64,000 nt of DNA, taken from contig NZ_CP039291.1 in assembly GCF_004798685.1 (NCBI RefSeq), positions 3,100,001 to 3,164,000 of the forward strand. The letters run 5' to 3'. The first letter of the stretch is position 1; the number at the start of each line of letters is the position of its first letter. Made by a program: the position numbers and the translations under genes. The notes under the pieces were generated by a model that worked only from the letters and a program-made list of their open reading frames with translations, ran no database searches and was not told the DNA's origin. This document shows positions 26,055 through 34,995 of this stretch, one piece after another. This stretch comes from Cellulomonas shaoxiangyii. GTDB lineage: Bacteria; Actinomycetota; Actinomycetes; Actinomycetales; Cellulomonadaceae.

Positions 26055-28202
26055 TCAGCGTCCGCCGTCCGCGGCCCATGCGTCGGTGAGCAGTGCGACC
26101 AGTGCCTCGAGCTGCACGTCCGTGGACCCGCCGTCCTCCTGCGCCGCCCCGTCGAGCGCCCGCGCGGCCAGCCCCGCCTTGCTGTCGATGAGCTCGGCGA
26201 TCTTCGCGTCGATGGTCTGCGCGGCGATGATCCGCCACGCGGTGACCGGCTCGGACTGGCCGATCCGGTGGATGCGGTCGATGGCCTGGGTCTGCTCGGC
26301 GTCGGTCCAGGAGAGCTCGGCCAGCACCATGTTCGACGCGACCTGGAGGTTCAGGCCCACGCCGGCGGCCGTCAGCGAGCACACGGCGATGGACACCTCG
26401 GGGTCGTCGACGAAGGCGGTGACGTTCCGTTCGCGGACCCGCGGCGTCTGGTCCCCGCGGATCGAGGCGTACCGGATGCCGCGGTCGGCGAAGGTCTGCT
26501 CGGCCTGGTCCATCACGTCGACGTGCTTGGCGAAGAACACGACCTTGCCGACGTTGCGGGCCAGCTGGGCGGCGTAGTCCGCGGCCGGCCCGGCCTTCGC
26601 CTGGCCGATCCGGCGGACCATCGTGAAGACGTTCTCGCCGCCGGCCTTGTCGCTCGAGTCCTTGAGCTCGGCCGCGGCGACGCGACGCGCCAGGTCCAGG
26701 TCGAGCCCCACGACGCCGGGGTCGCCGGTGCGCGCCTCCAGGGCGGCGCGGTAGCGGCCGACCAGCCGGCGCGCGAGCGCCTCCTCGGCGGCGCGGATCG
26801 AGCGGCCGGCCGCGCCGTCGAGCTCGACCGGCAGGTCCGCGACCCGGCGGGCGGGGATGTCGGCGACCACGTCGATCTTGCGGCGGCGCACGATGCCCAT
26901 GTCGATCACGGCCGTGCGGGCCGCGGCGGAGAACCCGCGGTCCGCCGGGGTGAGGCCGGTGTCCTCCAGGGCCGTCATGAGCCGCCCGAGCGGCTTCTCG
27001 TCGTCGATCCAGCCGAGGAACTGCCAGATCGCCCGGAAGTCCTCGATGTCGTTGATCAGCGGCGTGCCCGTGAGCGCCATCAGCAGCGCCCGCGACGTGC
27101 GGGCGCGGATGCGCTCGGACAGCGCGAGGACGTGCTGCGAGCGCTGGGACGACTTGTTCTTGATGAAGTGCGCCTCGTCGACCACCATGCCGCGGAAGCC
27201 GAGGTCGCCGAGCCAGCCCACGTGCCGGTCGAGGATCTCGTAGTTCACGATCACGACGTCCGCGAAGGCGTCGACCTGCTCGCCGTCGCCGTGGACCACG
27301 GTGGCCCGCCGCAGCGGCGTCCACAGCCCCACCTCGTGCGCCCAGTTCGTCTTCACCACGTTGGGGACCACGACGAGCAGCGGGAAGGCGTCGGCCGCCT
27401 GCGCGGCGAGCAGCGCCTGGGCGGTCTTGCCCAGGCCCGGCTCGTCGGCGAGCAGGAACGTGCGGTGGCCGCGCGCGGCCGCTGCCACGACCTCGGCCTG
27501 GTGGCGCATCAGCTCGCGGCCGGGGGGCGTCGGCACGACGCGCGGCTCGGGCAGCGGCATGCAGGCGGGGGCGCCGGGGCCGGCTTCCTCGAACGAGCGG
27601 AAGAGCGGTTCGAGCAGCTCCCAGCCGGCCAGTCGACGGGGGCGCGCGGCGATCCGCTGCGCCGCACCCTCGAAGTCCGGCGCGAGGAACGGGTTCGCCC
27701 GCTGGAACGAGATGACCGACTGGGGCACGACCCGCTTCTCGGCGTTCGGCTCCGGGGCGGCCGGTGCGGCGGGCGCGGGCTCGTCGGGCGGCTCCAGGCC
27801 GCCGGCGCGCATGAGGGTCGCCTTGTACGCGCGCGCCGCGTCGGACAGGCGCACGTCCTCGGCGAGCAGCGCGAGCAGGGACGTGTCCCGCGCCGCCGTC
27901 CGCGCCAGCACCGTCGCGACCTCGTCCAGCCGGGCCAGCTGCTTGGACCGCCGGCCGTCGGTGAGGGCGCTGTCGCCCGTCAGCCGTGCCCGCTCCTCGC
28001 GCACGAGCAGCGCCACGACGTGGAACTTCGTCCGCACCGACGGCTTGGCGGCCGCGCGCTGCACCGAGCGGTCGACGCCGCGCGCGACCTCCGCCAGCAC
28101 CGGGATGATGCCGTCCTCCGCGGGACGCGGGGGGCGGCGGCGCTGAGCGCCGGGCTCGGTCCGCGCGCGACCGGACCGACGCTGGCCGCCTGCTCGTGCC
28201 AC
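26055..28202 (-). CDS. SNF2-family DEAD/DEAH-box helicase
   Basis: A 715-residue ATP-dependent DNA translocase. Motif I is FLLADEPGLGKTAQALLAA (about residue 260) and motif II is VVDEAHFIKN (about 343). LMALTGTPLINDIEDF is motif III, and TQAIDRIHRIGQSEPV is motif VI of the SNF2 class. The N-terminal 200 residues are a basic, helical extension with no recognised domain. The GTG at 28202 follows GGAGGAG. It stands alone and could serve in repair or chromosome maintenance. Confidence 0.92.
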   Translation of the reverse strand: MARAGGQRRSGRARTEPGAQRRRPPRPAEDGIIPVLAEVARGVDRSVQRAAAKPSVRTKFHVVALLVREERARLTGDSALTDGRRSKQLARLDEVATVLARTAARDTSLLALLAEDVRLSDAARAYKATLMRAGGLEPPDEPAPAAPAAPEPNAEKRVVPQSVISFQRANPFLAPDFEGAAQRIAARPRRLAGWELLEPLFRSFEEAGPGAPACMPLPEPRVVPTPPGRELMRHQAEVVAAAARGHRTFLLADEPGLGKTAQALLAAQAADAFPLLVVVPNVVKTNWAHEVGLWTPLRRATVVHGDGEQVDAFADVVIVNYEILDRHVGWLGDLGFRGMVVDEAHFIKNKSSQRSQHVLALSERIRARTSRALLMALTGTPLINDIEDFRAIWQFLGWIDDEKPLGRLMTALEDTGLTPADRGFSAAARTAVIDMGIVRRRKIDVVADIPARRVADLPVELDGAAGRSIRAAEEALARRLVGRYRAALEARTGDPGVVGLDLDLARRVAAAELKDSSDKAGGENVFTMVRRIGQAKAGPAADYAAQLARNVGKVVFFAKHVDVMDQAEQTFADRGIRYASIRGDQTPRVRERNVTAFVDDPEVSIAVCSLTAAGVGLNLQVASNMVLAELSWTDAEQTQAIDRIHRIGQSEPVTAWRIIAAQTIDAKIAELIDSKAGLAARALDGAAQEDGGSTDVQLEALVALLTDAWAADGGR

Positions 28203-28561
28203 TTCTCCTCCTTCGCACCGCGCCCGTCGGGCGAGCGGGTGCAGCAGTGCGTGTCGAGGCCGCCCGGACCGCCGGACGCGCCCCGTCTCGGGCGCGGACG
28301 CGCCCGGGTCGACGACGTGCGCCGACGGGCGACGACGTCACGGCATCGCCCTCGGCGTCTCGCGCGGGTCCGTGCCGAGCCGGTGGTGCCGCGCGACCGG
28401 GCGTCAGGCACACCACCACGGAGCACGATCGCCCCGGGCCTGGTTCAGCACCGGCTGAGGTCAGCCTACCGCCGTGCGGCCCTGCCCCCGCGCGACACAC
28501 TCACGGCGTCGACCGCCGTACCGGCAGGCTCCCGGCGGCGGCGGCGACGCGGTTCGGCCGC
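28203..28561. other. 359-bp intergenic region, nothing recognised
   Basis: It lies between two leftward genes. I see no repeat, RNA structure or convincing reading frame. Confidence 0.5.
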
Positions 28562-29593
28562 TCAGCGCCCGCCGGTGATGGACCGGTTCCGCTGCTGCAC
28601 GCCCGCCTTGCCGTAGGGGTAGTCGTCGACCCGCGGCGTGCTGACCTCGGTCAGCCGCTCGATCGCGTCGGGCGAGAGCCGGAGGTCGGCCGCGCCGAGG
28701 TTGTCGTCGAGCTGCTCGACGGTCCGCGCGCCGAGGATCACCGACGTGACCGCCGGCTGCTCCGCCAGCCACGCGAGCGCCACCTGCGACATCGAGGCGT
28801 CGTGCTGCTCGGCGACCTCGCGCAGGACGTCGAGCACCTGCCACGTCCGCTCGTCGGCGTTGCGGGCGGCCCACGCCTCCATCCCCCGCTGCGGGTTCTC
28901 GCCGAGCCGCGTCGCCCCGGTGGGGTCGACGTCGCGCCGGTACTTGCCGGTGAGCCAGCCCCCGGCCAGCGGGGACCACGGCAGCAGGCCGAGGCCGGCG
29001 TCGAGCGCGGCGGGGACGACCTCGTGCTCGATGTCGCGGACGAGCAGGTTGTACTGCGGCTGGAGCGTCACGGGGGCCGACCAGCCGTGCGCACGGGCGA
29101 CGTGCACCGCCTTGGTCAGCTGCCAGCCCAGGTAGTTGGAGAAGCCGTAGTAGCCGATCTTGCCGGCCGTCACCGCGTCGTCGAGGAAGCGCAGCGTCTC
29201 CTCGACGGGTGTGAGGGCGTCCCAGGCGTGCACCTGGTAGAGGTCGACGTGGTCGACGCCCAGGCGTCGGAGGGACGCGTCGAGCGCGTCGCGCAGGTGG
29301 CGGCGGGAGAGACCGAGGTCGTTCGCCCCGTCGCCCATGGGGAACCGACCCTTGGTGGCGAGGACGAGCTGACGCGCCTCGGTCGGGTGCTGCGCCAGCC
29401 ACCGCCCGATGACCTCCTCCGACACGCCCGCGCTGTAGACGTCGGCGGTGTCGACGAACGTGCCGCCCGCCTCGACGAACCGCGTGAGGATCGCGTGCGA
29501 CGTCTCCTCGTCCGCCTCCGCGCCGAACGTCATCGTGCCGAGCGTCTGCGTCGAGACGACGGTGCCGCTGCGGCCGAGGGTGCGGTACTGCAT
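28562..29593 (-). CDS. Aldo/keto reductase
   Basis: A 343-residue NADPH-dependent oxidoreductase of the AKR superfamily. [20 protein letters not shown] holds the catalytic Asp and Tyr, LVLATKGRF the Lys, and YLLQVHAWD-like [12 protein letters not shown] the His. IGYYGFSNY and [16 protein letters not shown] are further family marks. AGGAGGACCC precedes the ATG at 29593. It is 74 bp downstream of oleD, on the same strand, but no link to olefin synthesis is known. Confidence 0.92.
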   Translation of the reverse strand: MQYRTLGRSGTVVSTQTLGTMTFGAEADEETSHAILTRFVEAGGTFVDTADVYSAGVSEEVIGRWLAQHPTEARQLVLATKGRFPMGDGANDLGLSRRHLRDALDASLRRLGVDHVDLYQVHAWDALTPVEETLRFLDDAVTAGKIGYYGFSNYLGWQLTKAVHVARAHGWSAPVTLQPQYNLLVRDIEHEVVPAALDAGLGLLPWSPLAGGWLTGKYRRDVDPTGATRLGENPQRGMEAWAARNADERTWQVLDVLREVAEQHDASMSQVALAWLAEQPAVTSVILGARTVEQLDDNLGAADLRLSPDAIERLTEVSTPRVDDYPYGKAGVQQRNRSITGGR

Positions 29594-29667
29594 GGGTCCT
29601 CCTGGGTGGGCGCGGATCGGACCACCCACTCCATCACCGCGGGGTACCGGCGGCGAGCGGGCGGGGG

Positions 29668-30648
29668 TCAGCGACCGCGTGCCGCCGCGGTGCGCAGTCG
29701 CGCGAGCCCCTCGTCGATCGTCACCTCGGGGCGCCACCGCAGGTCGGCGCGCGTGCGCCGCTGGTCGAACCAGTGGGCGGTCGAGAGCTGCTCGGCGAGG
29801 AAGCGCGTCATCGGCGGCTCGTCCTGCCCCGGACGCACCCGCCACACCGCCTCCACCGCGCCGCCCGCGGCGCGCGCCAGCCCGGCGGGGACGCTCCAGC
29901 GCGGGGCCGGCACCCCCGCGGCGGCGCAGATCCCTGCGAGCATGTCGGCCACCGGGCGAGGCTCGCCGTTGGTGACGACGTACGCGTTGCCGTGCACCGC
30001 GTCGTCGTCGGCCCGCTCGAGCGCCGCGGCGATCGCGGCGGCCGCGTTGTCGACGTAGGTGGTGTCGATGAGCGCGCGGCCGCCGTCGAGCAGCGGCAGG
30101 CGGCCCGCCCGGGCCCTCGCGACGATGCGGGCGACCAGCTGGGTGTCGCCCGGGCCCCAGACCAGGTGCGGGCGCAGGGCGACGACGCGCATGCCGTCGC
30201 CGTCCGCCGCGAGGGCCGCGAGCTCCGCCCGCGCCTTCGTCCGGGCGTAGTCGCCGCGGGCGCGCCCGGGGTCCGCGGGCCGGGCGTCGTCGCCGACGAT
30301 CGAGCGGCCGCTGTGCGCGACGGACGGCGAGGACACCTGCACGAACCGCGTGGCTCCCGCGCGGGCGGCGGCAGCCAGGAGTCGCTCGGTCCCGTGCACG
30401 TTGACCCGCTCGAAGTCGGCCGGGTCGCCCGCGAGGGAGACCTTCGCGGCGAGGTGGACGACGCCGTCGACCCCGGCGACGGCCCGCGCGACGTCGTCCG
30501 CCGCCGTCACGGAGCCGCGCACGTCCTCGACGCCCGGCACGCCGCTCGGGCGGCGCTGGAACGTGCGCACCTCGTGGCCCGCGGCGCGCACGCGCGCGGC
30601 GACCGCGCGGCCGAGGAGCCCGCTCGCGCCCGTGACCAGGACCCTCAC
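29668..30648 (-). CDS. oleD: OleD: NAD(P)-dependent beta-keto acid reductase
   Basis: A 326-residue extended short-chain dehydrogenase. VLVTGASGLLGRAVAARV is the nucleotide-binding Gly motif and GDYARTKARAELAAL holds the catalytic YxxxK. In head-to-head olefin synthesis OleD reduces the OleA product, a 2-alkyl-3-ketoacid, to the beta-hydroxy acid. The GTG at 30648 overlaps the oleBC stop by 4 nt (GTGA). Assignment rests on the fold plus the oleA-oleBC context; alone it would only be called a 3-beta-HSD-like epimerase. Confidence 0.9.
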   Translation of the reverse strand: MRVLVTGASGLLGRAVAARVRAAGHEVRTFQRRPSGVPGVEDVRGSVTAADDVARAVAGVDGVVHLAAKVSLAGDPADFERVNVHGTERLLAAAARAGATRFVQVSSPSVAHSGRSIVGDDARPADPGRARGDYARTKARAELAALAADGDGMRVVALRPHLVWGPGDTQLVARIVARARAGRLPLLDGGRALIDTTYVDNAAAAIAAALERADDDAVHGNAYVVTNGEPRPVADMLAGICAAAGVPAPRWSVPAGLARAAGGAVEAVWRVRPGQDEPPMTRFLAEQLSTAHWFDQRRTRADLRWRPEVTIDEGLARLRTAAARGR

Positions 30649-33368
30649 GGGCGGCGCACCCGTCCCCCGGACAGCACGTCCTCGGCCCAGCGGGCGAGCC
30701 GGGTGCGGTCGATCTTCGAGTTGTGCCGCACGTCCGTGGGCAGGCCGGGCACGACGAGGACCGCGGCGAGCGGCGCGGGCACCGCGGCGCGGACGGCGCC
30801 GGCCAGCTCCGCGGGCGCCAGGCCGGGACGTCGGGTCCGCGGCCGGGTCTCGACGACGGCGACGAGCAGCTGGGTCCCCCGCGGCCCGATCCCCACGACG
30901 CCCGCGCGGTCCACGGCCGGGACCCGCTCGACGCGCTGCTCGAGGCCCACGGGGGTGACCACGCCGTCGGCCGTGGTGACGACGTGCGCGAGGCGCCCCT
31001 CGACCCACAGCCTGCCCTCGCCGTCCAGGTGGCCGACGTCGCCCGTGCGGTGCCAGCGCCTCCCGGGGACGTCCCGGGCGGCAGCGCGGTCCGTCAGGTG
31101 CAGCCGGAAGTAGCCGTCCTTGAGGTGGGGCGCGCTGACGAGGATCTCGCCCGTCCGGCCGGCCTCGGTGGTCGGCTCACCGGTCGCGGCGCCGTCGTCA
31201 CCGAGCGGGCTGATGCGCACCTGCGTGGTCGCGGTGGGGCGACCCACGCAGACCCCGCCCGGGTCGCCGTCGGCCCGGGCGGCGGTCGCCTCGCGGATGC
31301 CCGCGAGGGTGGCGTCCGTCATGAGCAGCCCCTCCGTCATGCCGTACGGCGTGTGCGGCTCCGCGTTCGGCATGAGCCGGCCCGCGGCGGCGAGCAGGTG
31401 CTCGGGCACCGGGGCACCCGCCGACAGGAAGGTCCGGACGCGGGCGAGCGCGGCGTGGTCCGCGGGGGTCAGGTCGCCCGCCGTCGCGACGACGTTCGCC
31501 AGCGCCGCCGGGGACAGGAAGAGGACCGTCGCGTCCACCGCCGCGGCTGCGGCCGCCACGGCCGGGGCGGTGAGGGTGCGCGGGGAGGTGACGTCCATGT
31601 CCGGCGTGACCGAGCGTGCGCCCAGCGCCGGTGCGAGCAGCGCGAAGGGGGCGAAGCCCGCGACGAGGCCGGTGCCGGCGCCGAGGTCGTACTGCGCGCG
31701 CAGCGCACCGGCCACGGCGGCGAGCTGCCGGTGGGTGTAGACGACGCCCTTGGCTGGGCCGGTGGAGCCGGAGGTGAACAGCACCGCGGCGGTCGCGTCG
31801 GGGCTCGGCTCCGCCGGGAGCTCGACGCCGCGCCCGGCGTCCACGAGGTCGACCAGGGCGTGGCCGACGCCGAGCGCGCGGGCGACGGCGGGGAGCAGCG
31901 GCGTGGTGGAGATGCGGCGGCCGGGCCAGCCGAGGGCGCGGGCGACCGTGAGCCCGGGCAGCTCTCCGACGACGTGGTCGGGCCGAGCACCGCGGACCGC
32001 CCGGGTCAGGCCCCGCACGCCCAGGCCCGCGTCGGCCACCACGACGACGGCACCGATCCGCAGGCACGCGTACAGGACGGCGGTCAGGTCCGCACCGGGC
32101 GGGACCAGCAGGGAGACACGGTCCCCGGGCCGCACGCCGACGGCGGTCAGGCCGGCGGCCAGCTCGCGCACGCGGCGGGCGAGCAGCGCCCAGGTGACCA
32201 CGCGCGGTCCCGCACCGCCGGTCGGTGCCATCTCGACGAGTGCCGTCCGCGTGCTGTCCCGCTGGGCGTCGAGGTGGTGCCACAGGGGCTCGTAGCGCGG
32301 CGGCTCGTAGGGCGGCGCGGGGGTGTCGGCCGAGCGGGTCCCGGGCACGTCGTATTCAGCCGGGGCGTCGGGTGGCGGGGCGTCGGCGGCCGGGGCGCCG
32401 GGGCCGGTCGTGGCGCTGGCGAGCCAGTCGAGCGCGGCGGTCGCGTAGTCGACGTCCTCGGCGACGAGGTGCCCGGCCCCCTCGAACCGGTGCACGGCGG
32501 CGTGCGGCAGGCGGTCGACGAGGTCGTCCAGGTACTGGTCGCCGAAGACCGGGTCGCCCGGGCCCCAGAGCAGCAGCGCCGGGACGTCCAGCGCGCGCAC
32601 CCCCGCGGCGACGCGGTCGAGCTCGGCGGCGCTGGGGTGGGCGGCCGTCACGGGGATGTCCGCGACGAAGCCGCCGATGCCCCCGCGGCGCGCGGCCTCC
32701 CGGTACGGGGCGCGGTAGGCGTCGCGGACCGGCCGGGGCAGGCGCGGGCGGGCGAGCGCGAGGGTCGTCTCGAGGAAGGCCGGCGTCGCGACGGTGGCCG
32801 AGCCCAGGACCGCCGGGCGCAGCGCGAGCCGCAGCGGCACCGGCACCCGCAGGTGCGCCGGCTGGTGCACGGCGGTGTTGAGCAGGACGACGCCCGCGAG
32901 GAGGTCCGGGTGGTCGACCGCCCAGCCGAGGCTGATGACGCCGCCCCAGTCGTGCCCAACGGTGACGACGGGGCCGGCGAGGCCCAGCGCGGTCGTGAGG
33001 TCGCCCAGGTCCGCGACCCGCTGCGGCAGCCCCCGCGGCGACCCGGTGCGCTCGGAGAAGCCCATGTCGAGCTGGTCGACGGCCACGACCCGCCACGCCT
33101 CCCCCCCGGCCGCGGCCCGGTCGGCCGCCTCCGCGACCAGGCGACGCCACAGGTAGGACCACGTGGGGTTGCCGTGCACGCAGAGCAGGGTGCCGACCGG
33201 CTCGACGCCGAGCCGGTCGAGGTGGTCGGCGTTGTCCAGCAGGTGCCAGGTGTGCGCGCCCGGTCCCGCCGTGACGAGGCGCGAGAAGGACGGGTCGAGG
33301 CCGTGGAGCCCCCGCGGCGGCAGCGAGGCGGGTGCGATGGCCCCGGCTGCGGCCAGCAGTGCGCGCAT
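30645..33368 (-). CDS. oleBC: OleBC fusion: beta-lactone decarboxylase / beta-lactone synthetase
   Basis: A 907-residue bifunctional enzyme. Residues 1 to about 300 are an alpha/beta hydrolase of haloalkane-dehalogenase type: HGNPTWSYLWRRL, the nucleophile in VTVGHDWGG, and a C-terminal His in GAGHLVAEDV. This is OleB, which decarboxylates the beta-lactone to the alkene. After a Pro/Ala linker (about 305-345) comes an AMP-forming ligase (FTSGSTGPAKGVVYTH, TPYGMTEG, WHRTGDVGHLD), which is OleC. Fused OleBC proteins are known from actinobacteria. Its ATG overlaps the oleA stop by 1 nt. Confidence 0.93.
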   Translation of the reverse strand: MRALLAAAGAIAPASLPPRGLHGLDPSFSRLVTAGPGAHTWHLLDNADHLDRLGVEPVGTLLCVHGNPTWSYLWRRLVAEAADRAAAGGEAWRVVAVDQLDMGFSERTGSPRGLPQRVADLGDLTTALGLAGPVVTVGHDWGGVISLGWAVDHPDLLAGVVLLNTAVHQPAHLRVPVPLRLALRPAVLGSATVATPAFLETTLALARPRLPRPVRDAYRAPYREAARRGGIGGFVADIPVTAAHPSAAELDRVAAGVRALDVPALLLWGPGDPVFGDQYLDDLVDRLPHAAVHRFEGAGHLVAEDVDYATAALDWLASATTGPGAPAADAPPPDAPAEYDVPGTRSADTPAPPYEPPRYEPLWHHLDAQRDSTRTALVEMAPTGGAGPRVVTWALLARRVRELAAGLTAVGVRPGDRVSLLVPPGADLTAVLYACLRIGAVVVVADAGLGVRGLTRAVRGARPDHVVGELPGLTVARALGWPGRRISTTPLLPAVARALGVGHALVDLVDAGRGVELPAEPSPDATAAVLFTSGSTGPAKGVVYTHRQLAAVAGALRAQYDLGAGTGLVAGFAPFALLAPALGARSVTPDMDVTSPRTLTAPAVAAAAAAVDATVLFLSPAALANVVATAGDLTPADHAALARVRTFLSAGAPVPEHLLAAAGRLMPNAEPHTPYGMTEGLLMTDATLAGIREATAARADGDPGGVCVGRPTATTQVRISPLGDDGAATGEPTTEAGRTGEILVSAPHLKDGYFRLHLTDRAAARDVPGRRWHRTGDVGHLDGEGRLWVEGRLAHVVTTADGVVTPVGLEQRVERVPAVDRAGVVGIGPRGTQLLVAVVETRPRTRRPGLAPAELAGAVRAAVPAPLAAVLVVPGLPTDVRHNSKIDRTRLARWAEDVLSGGRVRRP

Positions 33369-34390
33369 CACCAGGCGATCTCCGTCATCGCCGTGTTGAT
33401 GCCGGAGCCCACGCCCATGAGCAGCACGCGGTCGCCGGGCGCGAGGTGCCGCGCCTCCTCCGCGAGGGTCATGGGGATCGAGGCGGGCCCCACGTTGCCG
33501 TACCGCGGGTAGGTGAGCGGCACCCGGCTGCGGTCGAGGCCGGCGGCCTTCACGATCGCGTCCGTGTGGACGTCGGAGACCTGGTGGAGGACGTAGCGGT
33601 CCATCGCCGACCAGCTCCAGTCCGTCTTCGCCTCTTTCCACGCCGACATGACGAGGTCCAGCCCGCCCTTGAGCAGGGCCTTGGCGTCGGTGAACATCCC
33701 GTTCACGCTGCCCACGCACAGCTCGTTGAACTGCGTCGCCGCGCGCGTCACCCCGCCCAGCATCCGGTGGCCCTCGGGGTGGGCGTCGGCCGGCCCGATC
33801 ACCGCGGCCACGGCGCCCGAGCCGAGGGTCAGGCTCGGGAACTCGCGCATGAAGTCCCTGCGCGTCACCCCTGGCCGGTTGAGCCGGTCGATCGTGATGT
33901 CCTGGATCTCGTCGGCGTCCTCGCCGTCGACGACGACGGCGTAGCGGATCTGCCCCGCGTCGATGAGCTGCGCCGCGAGCGTCATGCCGTTGACGAAGCC
34001 GAGGCACGCGTTGGCGAGGTCGAAGTTGACGGCCGACGGCGGCAGGCCCATGCCGTGGTGCAGACGCACCGCCACCGAGGGCTCGAGGTGCTTGCGGGTG
34101 ACCGAGGTGTTGATCAGCATGCCGACGTCGCCGGGGTTGACGCCCGCCTCAGCCAGCGCCTTCTCGCCCGCCGCGACCGCGGCGGAGTCGAAGGTCTGGC
34201 CCTCAGCCCAGTTGCGCCGCTCGTGCACACCGGCGACCCGCTGGAGCAGGCCGGTGGGGAGCCGCAGGCGGTCCAGCACAGGCGCGAGCCGACGGTCGAT
34301 GTCGGCGGACGTCGTCACACGCTCCGCCACCGTCGTCGCCAAGGACAGCAGTGCCGCGTTGCGGTGGACCGACGTCGCGTTGCCCTTCAC
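33368..34390 (-). CDS. oleA: OleA: thiolase condensing two acyl-CoAs
   Basis: A 340-residue thiolase-superfamily enzyme related to KAS III. The catalytic Cys is in FDLANACLGFVNGM, the His in RYVLHQVSDVH, and the Asn in YPRYGNVGPASIP. OleA condenses two fatty acyl-CoAs head to head without decarboxylation, the first committed step of long-chain olefin synthesis. The GTG at 34390 follows AGGAGAGGGG. It is the first gene of the oleA-oleBC-oleD operon. A KAS III call is excluded mainly by the adjoining oleBC and oleD. Confidence 0.9.
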   Translation of the reverse strand: MKGNATSVHRNAALLSLATTVAERVTTSADIDRRLAPVLDRLRLPTGLLQRVAGVHERRNWAEGQTFDSAAVAAGEKALAEAGVNPGDVGMLINTSVTRKHLEPSVAVRLHHGMGLPPSAVNFDLANACLGFVNGMTLAAQLIDAGQIRYAVVVDGEDADEIQDITIDRLNRPGVTRRDFMREFPSLTLGSGAVAAVIGPADAHPEGHRMLGGVTRAATQFNELCVGSVNGMFTDAKALLKGGLDLVMSAWKEAKTDWSWSAMDRYVLHQVSDVHTDAIVKAAGLDRSRVPLTYPRYGNVGPASIPMTLAEEARHLAPGDRVLLMGVGSGINTAMTEIAW

Positions 34391-34995
34391 ACCGACCCCT
34401 CTCCTGGCGCACACCGGGCTGCGCCTAGCCCGCACGATCGTGCACCGGACTGGGCGGCGGCGCCTTTCGAGGCAACGGGAAGAAGGGTGCACTGTCGCGG
34501 GGTCCGGTGGCTCACCCCGGGGGGCCACCGAGCGAGCGCCGGTCCGCGCGAGCCCAGCGAGTACCGCGTTCCCACGTAGGCGTCGCCTCTGTCGCGCACC
34601 AACACTCTGCGCCTGTACAGATTCGAACTGCGGACACGCTTCAGGAGTTCGGTCTTGCTCCCACGCAACGCGGTGACCTGAGGATGTACGCGTGGATAGT
34701 CGATGTAGGGCCCCGTTCCGGGCTCCGCGCTGACGACGCCTCGAGCCAAAGGCACCCGCGACGCACCTTCGCGCCTACGGGACCACCGATCGGGCGCCCG
34801 ACAGTGCCTGCCGGGTCCGCGAATCGCCGCAATCGCGAGGACGACACCCACCCAACCTATTCACGACAGGCCTACACCGCGCCTAATCTTCGTGTCGGGG
34901 CAATTGCGATCAGCTAGTCGACCAAGCCCCCGGGTCTAGGGCTGCCCTCGCGGTGTCCAGTCCCGGCGCCGTGGGCCAACAGGATGGAGCACCCG
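34391..34995. other. Non-coding junction between oleA and the island
   Basis: This 605-bp stretch has no convincing gene. It marks the shift from typical high-GC host sequence to the lower-GC island and contains the degenerate tRNA-like remnant at 34608-34651. The oleA promoter must lie near 34400-34450. Confidence 0.5.
34608..34651 (-). other. Degenerate tRNA-Arg 3' remnant (outer att scar)
   Basis: Aligned with the 3' half of the tRNA-Arg(CCU) gene at 42263 it keeps the T-arm (CAGATTCGAACTGC) and acceptor (TGCGCCTG), with scattered mismatches and one gap. Position, orientation and sequence suit an old attachment-site copy at the outer edge of the island. Confidence 0.6.

Noticed and set aside
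33368..34390. FabH for fatty-acid synthesis
   Set aside because: The overlap with an OleBC fusion and OleD makes OleA far more likely; no acyl-carrier or fab genes are adjacent.
34608..34651. A functional second tRNA gene
   Set aside because: Only the 3' half is recognisable and its acceptor and anticodon stems cannot form.
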